Shown here piece after piece: positions 49,568-56,467 of a DNA stretch of 56,467 nucleotides (its first letter is position 1; the number at the start of each line of letters is the position of its first letter). The translations under genes were made by a program, and so were the position numbers. The notes beneath the pieces were generated by a model that saw nothing but the letters and a program-made list of their open reading frames with translations, was not told the origin of the DNA and did no database searches. The DNA comes from CAYGVX01 sp964395545 (GTDB lineage: Archaea > Thermoproteota > Bathyarchaeia > Bathyarchaeales > SOJC01), in assembly GCA_964395545.1 (NCBI GenBank), contig CAYNAW010000002.1, positions 1 to 56,467 on the forward strand, read 5' to 3'.

Positions 49568-50553
49568 GCTTCTTTTTTGATGCATCTGGTCTCTAAGGCC
49601 TTTATGGCCTCTTTCGGGTTCTTCGCCTCTATCAACACGATGTTGTAGAGTTTCGCCATCTTCCTCCCGTTTTCAGACATCTTCGGAAGAGCGATCAGAC
49701 AAGCTTTGTCGGGCGCCACGTCGTATATCTTCGCGAACATCGCGATGACTGGCTGTTCAGAGATGGCGTCCTCGGTGGAGGTGGCCAGATCTATGACTGT
49801 CACGCCCCTGTCTGCGCCCTTCTTGAAAGCCGTGATGTCGAACATGTGGCTCGCGCCTGACTTTCCTCGCAGAAACCCGGGAATCTCAATCTCGAAGCCG
49901 TGGTCTTCCAGGAACTCTTTTATTGGAGCAACGAGAATCCAGCCGAGAGAAGCTTCCCGCCTAGCTTCGTCGCCGAGGGTGTAAGAGTGGGCGTCCTTGT
50001 ATACCGCGTCTTCGAACGTGAATTGCTGTTTGCAGTCACGGCAGAAGTGTGACGGTACGGGAATGTCGAAGCTCTTCTTGCAGTCGTGGCACGTGCACCA
50101 TATCCCTGCTTTCCTATAATCGACGTCGGGCTTGACCAGTTCTTTGCTGCACCTTGGGCACACGAGCTTCTCTCCTCGTCTGAAACGGTCTTCCACGTCA
50201 ATGTAGCCACACTGCAAATGCTCCACCAACGCGCTTTTTTCCACGTTGAAGGATTTGCAGTGGGGACAATTGTAGCGCATGGCTATCTTGGGTGAACCGC
50301 ACCGGAAACAGCAGAGCAGCTTGTCATACAGTTCTCTTCGCAAAATCCCCGCTTTGCTCAGCCTCTCTAGGAATCCTTCGACTTTCGCCGGGTTGCCTAG
50401 AATCGCTTCGACAAGGGGATACCTGTAACCCTTGTTAGGGTCGAAGACAGGATCCAGCCTCGCGATTTCTCCGCTCAAGAACTTGCTCACAAACACTTGG
50501 ACCAGATGGTCCTTGTAAACTTCCTCTCGTTCCACCTTAGCTGATTTGGACAT
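49564..50553 (-). CDS. TackOD1-domain zinc protein with degenerate restriction-endonuclease-like domain
   Basis: 329 residues. Residues ~80-195 are the TackOD1 (thaumarchaeal output domain 1) module: CFRCGSPKIAMRYNCPHCKS, HLQCGYIDVEDRF, KLVCPRCSKELV, CTCHDCKKSF, CRDCKQQF, with about five zinc knuckles. TackOD1 is usually the output end of archaeal signalling proteins. From ~210 a restriction-endonuclease-like fold follows (IKEFLEDHGFEIEIPGF, HMFDITAFKKGADRGV, VIDLATS), in which the ExK pair of an active PD-(D/E)XK site is not seen. It is probably a non-catalytic DNA- or ligand-binding unit. It is convergent with the pilin operon and overlaps the last stop by 4 bp. Confidence 0.75.
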   Translation of the reverse strand: MSKSAKVEREEVYKDHLVQVFVSKFLSGEIARLDPVFDPNKGYRYPLVEAILGNPAKVEGFLERLSKAGILRRELYDKLLCCFRCGSPKIAMRYNCPHCKSFNVEKSALVEHLQCGYIDVEDRFRRGEKLVCPRCSKELVKPDVDYRKAGIWCTCHDCKKSFDIPVPSHFCRDCKQQFTFEDAVYKDAHSYTLGDEARREASLGWILVAPIKEFLEDHGFEIEIPGFLRGKSGASHMFDITAFKKGADRGVTVIDLATSTEDAISEQPVIAMFAKIYDVAPDKACLIALPKMSENGRKMAKLYNIVLIEAKNPKEAIKALETRCIKKEA

Positions 50554-50667
50554 TAATCCCTACCTGGTCTGTCTTCCAGTTTTCGTTGATTTAGATTCCC
50601 AGCTACTGTTCTTAAGCGTTTCCAGCAGAAATCTCATCTTTTCCGACACGTGTATATCGATGCAAAG

Positions 50668-50678
50668 GCTTTTAAAAC
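50668..50678 (+). promoter_or_regulatory. TATA-like box of the small zinc-ribbon gene
   Basis: GCTTTTAAAAC lies 46-56 bp before GTG 50724. Confidence 0.4.
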
Positions 50679-50723
50679 ACAGTCGGGATTTCTCAAGTGG
50701 ACTCTGTGCTAGAGGAGGAGCAG

Positions 50724-50888
50724 GTGTCAACCAATAAACATATAGTCCGTTGCCCAAAGTGCGGGTTCACCTTTGACATCAGTTATGGGCGAGCCTTCGC
50801 GTGCTCGGGATGCCCATCCCTCGTTCAATGCAGCAACGTAAAGTGCCCGAAATGTAAGCACGAGTTCCCGATGCCTCAAAGCGTCTAG
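50724..50888 (+). CDS. Small zinc-ribbon protein
   Basis: 54 residues, starting at GTG 50724 behind GAGGAGGAG. CPKCGFTFDISYGRAFAC and CSGCPSLVQC with CPKCKHEFPMPQ give two zinc-ribbon-like units with seven or eight cysteines. The pattern resembles small nucleic-acid-binding zinc proteins. The frame is open from 50697, but the ribosome-binding site decides for 50724. No specific role. Confidence 0.7.
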   Translation: MSTNKHIVRCPKCGFTFDISYGRAFACSGCPSLVQCSNVKCPKCKHEFPMPQSV

Positions 50889-51070
50889 GCAGTAGAGCCA
50901 TTCTTCTCCACTCAACTCAACCGCGTCAACAGCCTTAAGATTCCCCGTCGATTTAAGATTTCAGAATCGCGAATCCACCTCACAGCACTCCATCACCAAC
51001 GCCCAATGTGTGGCTATTTCCGAGGACGCATGCACATTTGGACCAGCACGCGCGTTTACATGGGAGTCTT

Positions 51071-51439
51071 TCAATGATGCACAGCAAATATAAACAAGAT
51101 ATAAACAATAAGGAGATAGACGAGCCACAAGGTTTCTACTATGATGAATGCCCGACTCAAAGATCGAGCCCACCTCAACTTTGTTCCATGAATATAAGCG
51201 TAACTGCTTGCAAAATAGACCACTAGAACAGCGAGAACGTGCACGAGTTCGACGCCGTAACGTGATACGAACCATCCGATGGCTGGACTCACGAAACCGA
51301 AGGAGACCAGCAAGCACAAAAATGCAAGTGCCAGCAAGAGAACAATTCTGCGGTTCTCCCCATCTTCGCGCTGCCCAGCTTCTGCGCGCGCGCTGACTAT
51401 CAGCAGATAATTGTTCATTAATGGGTATCTCGAGCTCAA
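51071..51439 (-). CDS. Three-helix membrane protein, unknown
   Basis: 122 residues with hydrophobic helices at about 33-53, 62-80 (LVHVLAVLVVYFASSYAYIH) and 95-117 (IVETLWLVYLLIVYILFIF). Start TTG 51439 or ATG 51418. No family recognised. It lies alone in a gene-poor stretch between the small zinc gene and the acyl-CoA cluster. Confidence 0.55.
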   Translation of the reverse strand: MSSRYPLMNNYLLIVSARAEAGQREDGENRRIVLLLALAFLCLLVSFGFVSPAIGWFVSRYGVELVHVLAVLVVYFASSYAYIHGTKLRWARSLSRAFIIVETLWLVYLLIVYILFIFAVHH

Positions 51440-51762
51440 AGGTCATTATGCTCCTTTGTAGTGGTTGCGTTAATATGCGTTTAGGCGCGTGCGCCTGCAA
51501 TCAGCCGTCCGTCTTGTGCGCCACGAGTATCCCGACGACCACCGCAATGCCGAATAGCCATGCTTGCCCCGGTGCGTGTGCGCATCTACTCAGAGCTATG
51601 ATTATACGAATCTAGGCATAGTGGTACTTGTGCCGGTTGTCGTTGCAGTCACAGTGGCTGTCGGCGTCCTAAGGAAATCCCGAAGACCTGCTTGAACACC
51701 CGTGTCCAGCAAGTTTTAAGTGTCGCACGCTGTTCATCTATTGCCAATACCGTGGTGATTGA
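51440..51762. other. Decayed interval with membrane-anchor remnants
   Basis: No intact gene. On the plus strand 51588-51695 reads TQSYDYTNLGIVVLVPVVVA followed by VTVAVGVLRKSRRPA and a stop. This looks like the C-terminal anchor of a surface protein whose body is gone. On the minus strand near 51500-51600 a frame ends GQAWLFGIAVVVGILVAHKT, another lone anchor. The right edge carries the paaK promoter. Confidence 0.4.
51712..51721 (+). promoter_or_regulatory. TATA-like box of the acyl-CoA cluster
   Basis: AGTTTTAAGT lies 42-51 bp before GTG 51763, at the head of four genes in one direction. Confidence 0.4.
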
Positions 51763-53103
51763 GTGAAAAAGGTTGAGAGCTGGGTTTTCCAGCCCGAATT
51801 CGAGAAAATGTCCCGAGGTAGGCTTGTCGAGCTGCAGGAAGAACGGCTGAAGAAGATCGTGAGACACTGTTACGATAGGATTCCTGTTTACAAGGAGAAG
51901 TTTGGGGATGCTGGAATCAGCCCCGAGGACGTACGGACTCTGGATGACCTTGCAAAGGTTCCGTTCACGACGAAGGATGACCTGAGGAAGGCGTATCCAT
52001 ATGGAATGTTGGGCGTGGAAATGGGCAGTGTCTTGGAACTCCATGCGAGTTCTGGAACCACGGGACATCCTACGACGTGTGCCTACACCGAGAAGGATTT
52101 GGAGGTGTGGTCAACGGCGATGGCGAGAATCTATGCCTCTGCCGGAACCACGAAAGGCGACGTGGTGCAGAACGCCTACGGATACGGCTTGTTCACTGGC
52201 GGACTGGGCTTCCACTATGGCGCCTTAGAAATAGGCGCAGCAGTTTTACCCATCGCCTCAGGCAACACTGAACGCCAGGTCAAGCTGGCAAAGGAATACG
52301 GCACAACCGTCCTCGCGTGCACACCGAGCTACGCCGCCTACTTAGGCGAATTCGCCAAGGAGAAAATGGGAATAGACCCTGTGAAAGAGCTTAAATGGAA
52401 GAGCGGGCTATTCGGCGCCGAAGCATGGTCCGAAGAGCTTCGGCAGCGCATCCAGGAACTCTTGGGACTCGAAGCCTTCGACGTGTACGGCTTGTCCGAA
52501 GTCATCGGTCCAGGAGTCTCTGTGGAGTGCCAAGAGCATCAGGGACTTCATATTTACGAGGACTTCTTCATACCCGAGATCGTCAATCCGGCTACAGGAG
52601 AAAGACTGGGTGACGGGGAAACGGGCGAGCTCGTGTTGACCACGTTGACCCGAGAGGCGACGCCTGTGCTGCGTTTCAGGACGGGCGACGTGACATCCCT
52701 CACCGTTGAAGAATGCCCGTGCGGCAGGACTTCTCGCAGGATGAGCAGGATTGTGGGCAGAGCCGACGACATGTTCAAAGTCAGGGGCGTGAAGATTTGG
52801 CCCAGCACTATCGAGCATGCTCTACTCCTCGTGGACGGGGCGTCTCAGAACTACATGATAATCCTCGAGAGGCCTGATCAATTGGACACTATACGGCTTC
52901 AAGTGGAGCCTCAGAAAGAGCTCTTCGAACAAGTGGGCGGAGACCTAGACAAGCTGGGCGGTTTGAGCCGCAAAATCGTCGAGTCCATCCGAGGCGTGAC
53001 GGGCATCAACGTAGACGTAACCCTGATGCCATACAACGGCCTGCCACGGTTCGAGGGAAAAGCCCAAAGAGTCAAGGACATGCGCGGCGCGGGAATCTTC
53101 TAA
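51763..53103 (+). CDS. paaK: Phenylacetate-CoA ligase-like AMP-forming enzyme
   Basis: 446 residues of the ANL superfamily, PaaK type. LRKAYPYGMLGVEMGSVLEL and HASSGTTGHPTTCAYTEKDL (P-loop SSGTTGxPT), FGAEAWSEELRQRIQEL, DVYGLSEVIGPGVSVECQEH and the adenylate-binding RFRTGDVTSLTVEECPCGRT and GRADDMFKVRGVKI with KAQRVKD near the end are all present. It activates an aromatic or other acid (phenylacetate is the family substrate) with ATP and CoA. Here it heads a beta-oxidation-like set, so the substrate may be a longer or aryl acid. Start GTG 51763. Confidence 0.92.
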   Translation: MKKVESWVFQPEFEKMSRGRLVELQEERLKKIVRHCYDRIPVYKEKFGDAGISPEDVRTLDDLAKVPFTTKDDLRKAYPYGMLGVEMGSVLELHASSGTTGHPTTCAYTEKDLEVWSTAMARIYASAGTTKGDVVQNAYGYGLFTGGLGFHYGALEIGAAVLPIASGNTERQVKLAKEYGTTVLACTPSYAAYLGEFAKEKMGIDPVKELKWKSGLFGAEAWSEELRQRIQELLGLEAFDVYGLSEVIGPGVSVECQEHQGLHIYEDFFIPEIVNPATGERLGDGETGELVLTTLTREATPVLRFRTGDVTSLTVEECPCGRTSRRMSRIVGRADDMFKVRGVKIWPSTIEHALLLVDGASQNYMIILERPDQLDTIRLQVEPQKELFEQVGGDLDKLGGLSRKIVESIRGVTGINVDVTLMPYNGLPRFEGKAQRVKDMRGAGIF

Positions 53104-53175
53104 CATCATGCTATCCAAACACTAATAACTCAGTTATTCCAAGCAAATACTCTTCATCCAATTGGAGGAATATTA

Positions 53176-54039
53176 GTGGAAGTCAAGAGAATTGCAGTGT
53201 TGGGCGCTGGATTGATGGGTCATGGAATCTGTCAAGTCGCCGCACACAACGGCTTTGACGTGTGGCTCCGAGACGTTGAACAGCGTTTCGTCGACAACGG
53301 CATGGACATGATAAGAGCCAGCCTTGCCAAGTTCGAAAGCAAAGGCCAGCTAACCCGTGACCAAGTAAACGAAATCCTTGATCGAATACACCCGACTCTG
53401 AGCGTAGAAGAGGCTGTGAAGAAAGCGGACTTAATAATTGAAGCAGTTCCGGAGAGACTGGACATCAAGACGCCGGTTTTTCAAGAAACCGACAAGCATG
53501 CACCTGTTTATGCCATCATCGCCTCGAACACGAGCTCGATTAGCATCACGCAGCTCGGCTCAGCGACGAAGAGGCCCGAACGAGTCTGCGGCATGCACTT
53601 CTTCAACCCGCCGCAGCTGATGCGCCTCGTCGAAGTGGTTAAGGGCGCCAAGACTTCAAACGAGACCGTTCAAACTGTGCTAGACGCGGCGCATAAGATG
53701 GGCAAGGAGACAGTGCTCGTGAAGAAAGACTGCCCCGGTTTCATCGTGAACCGCGTTCTCGTCCCCGCATTGAACGAGGCAGTCGCTCTCCTCTGGGAAG
53801 GCGTGGCGGACAGGGATGACATTGACAAGGCGATCAAACTAGGGCTGAATTGGCCGATGGGACCGTTGATGCTGTTGGACTACATAGGCGCCGACACGAC
53901 ACTCTCAATCGCCGAGGTGCTCGAAGAGGGAATCGACCCTAAATTTCACCCGCACGTGGGGTTGAAGCAGATGACGCGTGCCAACCTGCTTGGACGCAAG
54001 ACGGGCCGAGGCTTCTACGACTGGACGGAGAAGAAGTAG
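53176..54039 (+). CDS. 3-hydroxyacyl-CoA dehydrogenase
   Basis: 287 residues. IAVLGAGLMGHGICQVAAHN is the NAD-binding Rossmann loop; ADLIIEAVPERLDIKTPVFQ, ASNTSSISITQLGSATKRPE, CGMHFFNPPQLMRLVEVVKG (catalytic His in MHFFNP) and FIVNRVLVPALNEAV follow. The C-terminal domain ends RKTGRGFYDWTEKK. This is the fused-free PaaH/Hbd type. It oxidises 3-hydroxyacyl-CoA. Start GTG 53176, 72 bp after paaK. The crotonase gene follows by 11 bp. Confidence 0.95.
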   Translation: MEVKRIAVLGAGLMGHGICQVAAHNGFDVWLRDVEQRFVDNGMDMIRASLAKFESKGQLTRDQVNEILDRIHPTLSVEEAVKKADLIIEAVPERLDIKTPVFQETDKHAPVYAIIASNTSSISITQLGSATKRPERVCGMHFFNPPQLMRLVEVVKGAKTSNETVQTVLDAAHKMGKETVLVKKDCPGFIVNRVLVPALNEAVALLWEGVADRDDIDKAIKLGLNWPMGPLMLLDYIGADTTLSIAEVLEEGIDPKFHPHVGLKQMTRANLLGRKTGRGFYDWTEKK

Positions 54040-54050
54040 GAGGGATACGT

Positions 54051-54833
54051 GTGAGTTACCAGTTCATCATCTACGAAAAGAGTGACGGAGTAGCCACGAT
54101 AACGCTGAACCGACCCGACGTTAGGAACGCGTGGAGTCCAGAGCTAGCTCAAGAATTCCTCGCAGCCATGGAAGATGCGCAGAAGGACGAAAACGTGAAG
54201 GCAGTCATCATAACAGGCGCTGGAGAGAAAGCCTTCTCAGCAGGTGCGGACATTAAAGCCATGAAGGGCATGACCGCGCTGAAAGCCCGCGAGCTGTCAA
54301 ACATGGGCTACCGCGTCTGCAGCGCCATAGAGCGCCATGAGAAACCCGTCATCGTTGCCATCAACGGCTACGCACTAGGCGGGGGCATGGAGGTCTCGAT
54401 GGCGTGTGACTTCCGCATCGCCAGCGACCAAGCACGGATGGGACAGACTGAAATCAACATTGGCCTCATTCCCGGCTGGGGTGGAACCCAGCGGCTGACA
54501 CGACTCGTGGGCAAAGCGAAGGCAAAAGAGCTCGTGTACACGGGGAAGATAATAGACGCTAACACCGCTCTTCAATTGGGCTTGGTGAACATGGTGGTGC
54601 CCGCGGCCGAACTGATGAATGTGGCCAAACAGTTTGCTCAGGAGCTGGCTAGCAAGGCGCCCGTGGCCCTGAAGGTGGCGAAGGCGCTGATCGAGAAAGG
54701 CGCAGACGTGGATTTGGAGTCGGCGCTGGCTCTGGAACGCGAGGGCTTCGGCGTAGTTGCCTCGAGCGAGGACCTGCAGGAAGGCGTCTCAGCCTTCACC
54801 GAGAAAAGAAAACCCGCGTGGAAAGGCAAATAG
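54051..54833 (+). CDS. Enoyl-CoA hydratase (crotonase family)
   Basis: 260 residues. ATITLNRPDVRNAWSPELAQ, AGEKAFSAGADIKAMKGM, INGYALGGGMEVSMACDFRI (oxyanion-hole Gly) and AKARMGQTEINIGLIPGWGG-type block (here ARMGQTEINIGLIPGWGGTQ) are all typical. The first Glu of the active pair is in GMEVS and the second in QTEIN. It hydrates enoyl-CoA to 3-hydroxyacyl-CoA. Start GTG 54051; the GGAGG before it belongs to the coupled spacing. Confidence 0.95.
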   Translation: MSYQFIIYEKSDGVATITLNRPDVRNAWSPELAQEFLAAMEDAQKDENVKAVIITGAGEKAFSAGADIKAMKGMTALKARELSNMGYRVCSAIERHEKPVIVAINGYALGGGMEVSMACDFRIASDQARMGQTEINIGLIPGWGGTQRLTRLVGKAKAKELVYTGKIIDANTALQLGLVNMVVPAAELMNVAKQFAQELASKAPVALKVAKALIEKGADVDLESALALEREGFGVVASSEDLQEGVSAFTEKRKPAWKGK

Positions 54834-54908
54834 ATGATTCAGAGTACCAGTCGCTTAGAAAACGCGCGCGCACTCGGACTCAAGAGCAAACTTGTTGGTG
54901 AATAGGCT

Positions 54909-56075
54909 TTGGATTTTGAGTTGACGAGCGAGCAGAAGATGATCGTCCAGGCAGCTTCTGAAGTAGCGAAAGACTTTGGCGTGGATTATTGGCGGGAGAA
55001 GGACAAGAACCACGTGTTTCCCGAAGAATTCTGGAAAGCTCTGGTCGAGGCTGGCTTCGTAGGCACAGTCGTCCCCGAAAAGTATGGGGGCGGCGGGATG
55101 GGAATATCCGAGATGATCCTAGCCATGGAAACGTTGACCTCTGAGAGCTGCGGGCTGGCGGGAACCTGGTTCTTATGCTTGACCTCTGTCTTCGGCGGCT
55201 TATCGCTGACCAAGCATGGTAGCGAAGCTCAGAAGGAGAAATACCTGCCCCAGATCGCGACGGGCACTGAGTTTTGTCTGGCTTTGACCGAGCCTGACGC
55301 GGGAACGAACACGCTGAACACGCAGACTGTAGCTGCGAAGGATGGAGATGGCTACGTGGTTAACGGGCGCAAGACTTTCATCTCGGGCGCCGACCGAGCC
55401 AAAGGCATGGTTCTGGTGACGCGGACGACTCCCATCGACAAAGCTCCGAAGAGAACGTTGGGCTTAAGCCTCTTCCTCGTCGACCTGCCCAACGCCGCCA
55501 TCGAAGTCACTCCCATTGAGAAGCATGGAATTCACTACTCGAAAACCTGCGACGTCTTCATCAGCGACCTCAAGCTTTCGAAAGAAGACCTGCTGGGCGA
55601 AGAGGACAGAGGCTGGTACCTCATCCTGGACACTCTGAATCCCGAACGAATGTCTTTCTCTGCAGCCTCTTGCGGACTCGGTCTCCTAGCCATCAAGACT
55701 GCCGTGGAGTACGCGAAACAGAGGAATGTCTTCGGGGCTCCGATAGGCGCGTATCAGGCGCTCCAGTTTCCCCTCGCCGAGGCGAAGGCGAAGATAGAAG
55801 CGGCAAGACTACTCAACTACAAGGCGGCTTGCCTCTATGACCGGGGACAGCCATGTGGAGCTGAGGCCAACATGGCCAAGGTCGCTGCCGTAGAAGCTGG
55901 CACACAGGCGGTCTATCATGCTATGCAGACACTCGGAGGCTATGGCTATGCTGTGGACTACGATGTGGAGCGTTGGTGGAGGGAGGTGAATTTGATCAGA
56001 CTGGCGCCGGTGACCCATCAGATGGCGTTGGCATTCATTGGAGAGCATGTTCTGGGTCTGCCTAAATCCTACTGA
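54909..56075 (+). CDS. Acyl-CoA dehydrogenase
   Basis: 388 residues. LTSEQKMIVQAASEVAKDFG, CLALTEPDAGTNTLNTQTVA, VVNGRKTFISGADRAKGMVL (FAD contact), YKAACLYDRGQPCGAEANMA and the catalytic-base region MQTLGGYGYAVDYDVERWW are all present. In this family a Glu in the last block takes the alpha proton. It needs an electron-transfer flavoprotein, not found here. Start TTG 54909 with GGTGA upstream. It closes the four-gene set that oxidises an acyl-CoA to a 3-ketoacyl-CoA; no thiolase is seen. Confidence 0.95.
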   Translation: MDFELTSEQKMIVQAASEVAKDFGVDYWREKDKNHVFPEEFWKALVEAGFVGTVVPEKYGGGGMGISEMILAMETLTSESCGLAGTWFLCLTSVFGGLSLTKHGSEAQKEKYLPQIATGTEFCLALTEPDAGTNTLNTQTVAAKDGDGYVVNGRKTFISGADRAKGMVLVTRTTPIDKAPKRTLGLSLFLVDLPNAAIEVTPIEKHGIHYSKTCDVFISDLKLSKEDLLGEEDRGWYLILDTLNPERMSFSAASCGLGLLAIKTAVEYAKQRNVFGAPIGAYQALQFPLAEAKAKIEAARLLNYKAACLYDRGQPCGAEANMAKVAAVEAGTQAVYHAMQTLGGYGYAVDYDVERWWREVNLIRLAPVTHQMALAFIGEHVLGLPKSY

Positions 56076-56242
56076 AGCCGCGCGGACGTTTCTGGAAAGT
56101 AATCATCTGTACTAAGATCCGACCTGGTCAGCGACTCGCCAAAGGGTGTAACAAACACGATGCCCGTGCAGTGTGTCGAAGCACGTCGGAGCCTGCGTCT
56201 ATAGACAGCTTTGATGAATCTCTCCATAATCCTCCAGAAGAG

Positions 56243-56249
56243 TTTATAT
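56243..56249 (+). promoter_or_regulatory. TATA-like box of mscL
   Basis: TTTATAT lies 39-45 bp before ATG 56288, with GGGA at 56277-56280 as a weak ribosome-binding site. Confidence 0.45.
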
Positions 56250-56287
56250 GCAGAGGCAATCGGAATATTGCAGCTAGGGAAGAGAAT

Positions 56288-56467
56288 ATGTCAAAAGAAG
56301 ACAAAACGTTGGAAGAGCTAAGGAAGATACGTGAGCTGTTGACACCAGCACCGGCTCCGCCGCCGCCCAAAGGGACGTGGAAAGAGTTCATGGACTTCAT
56401 TTCCAAGTACAAAGTCATGGGGCTTGCTGTCGCTTTCATCATGGGTGTATACCTCGGCGCACTTGTA
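56288..56467 (+). CDS. mscL: Large-conductance mechanosensitive channel MscL (3' end outside window)
   Basis: The first 60 residues are present. A charged N-terminal helix (KTLEELRKIRELLTP) and a proline-rich stretch (PAPAPPPP) are followed by KEFMDFISKYKVMGLAVAFI, MGVYLGALV. The last part is the conserved first membrane helix of MscL. The channel opens under membrane tension to release solutes on osmotic downshock. The longer N-terminus (about 30 residues before the usual start) is unusual compared with bacterial MscL. It continues past the end of the window. Confidence 0.85.
   Translation, partial: MSKEDKTLEELRKIRELLTPAPAPPPPKGTWKEFMDFISKYKVMGLAVAFIMGVYLGALV

Noticed and set aside
1..56467. 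CRISPR array or insertion sequence
   Set aside because: No regularly spaced repeats and no transposase gene or terminal inverted repeats were found; the mobile traces are integrase and RHH remnants only.

Overview
The window is archaeal chromosomal DNA. It carries Rpo7/Spt4, S6e, S24e, S27ae, aIF2-gamma, a KEOPS Cgi121 subunit, FAU-1, an archaeal DUF359 dephospho-CoA kinase, class I lysyl-tRNA synthetase, TATA-like promoters about 25-45 bp before many starts, many GTG/TTG starts and a tRNA intron with a bulge-helix-bulge fold. The TackOD1 zinc domain, the archaeal type IV pilus genes, a histidine-utilisation pair and an acyl-CoA degradation cluster point to the TACK group. My best inference is a heterotrophic Bathyarchaeota-like lineage; this is not proven by anything in the window. 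A run of exactly 100 N (34485-34584) shows that it is a scaffold, probably from a metagenome or single-cell assembly.

Layout. 1-3200: the 3' part of a ferritin-like/VIT1 metal transporter, then a decayed zone. This zone holds a tRNA-Leu-like relic, a truncated methyltransferase, a tRNA-Arg(GCG) with a 54-nt D-loop intron, a broken integrase and a frameshifted surface protein. 3300-14400: mostly housekeeping and small-molecule genes (Lrp-like regulator, LysRS, MFS permease, winged-helix/PfkB fusion, glutamine synthetase-like enzyme, zinc ribbons, GNAT, an M48 protease with an EF-hand, thymidylate synthase-like protein). 14400-18800: a second decayed integration site (tRNA-His-like fragment overlapping a broken ribbon-helix-helix gene), two linked secreted proteins sharing a repeat, and a SpoIIM-like membrane protein. 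18768-26623: PyrF, an autoregulated-looking ribbon-helix-helix repressor, a PUA/EVE-like protein, GMP synthase, acylphosphatase, RtcA, FAU-1 and a second M48 protease. 26647-31092: hutU-hutH divergent from Cgi121, and a THUMP protein. 31303-36454: a permease, a membrane-anchored cyclophilin, a phosphoesterase, a small Cys protein next to an Lsm-like protein, a HAD phosphatase across the gap, and PurA. 36620-43217: the information-processing block (S6e, aIF2-gamma, PIN, Rpo7, Spt4, DUF6485, DUF359 kinase, S24e, S27ae, a conserved unknown, then S19 and L2 on the other strand). 43281-50888: a metallo-beta-lactamase nuclease, a five-gene type IV pilus operon, and a TackOD1 protein convergent to it. 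51763-56075: phenylacetate-CoA ligase-like enzyme, 3-hydroxyacyl-CoA dehydrogenase, crotonase and acyl-CoA dehydrogenase, then the start of mscL.

How the genes fit together. Histidine breakdown, acyl-CoA oxidation and several permeases suggest growth on amino acids and organic acids. The pilus operon encodes its own ATPase, two membrane platform proteins and two pilins, one with a very large extracellular domain, so it probably makes an adhesive surface structure. The most unusual items are the pilus operon with its TackOD1/nuclease-fold neighbour, the winged-helix/sugar-kinase fusion, the EF-hand inserted in an M48 protease, the paired secreted proteins with an identical 27-bp block, and the two tRNA-associated graveyards of mobile-element genes.
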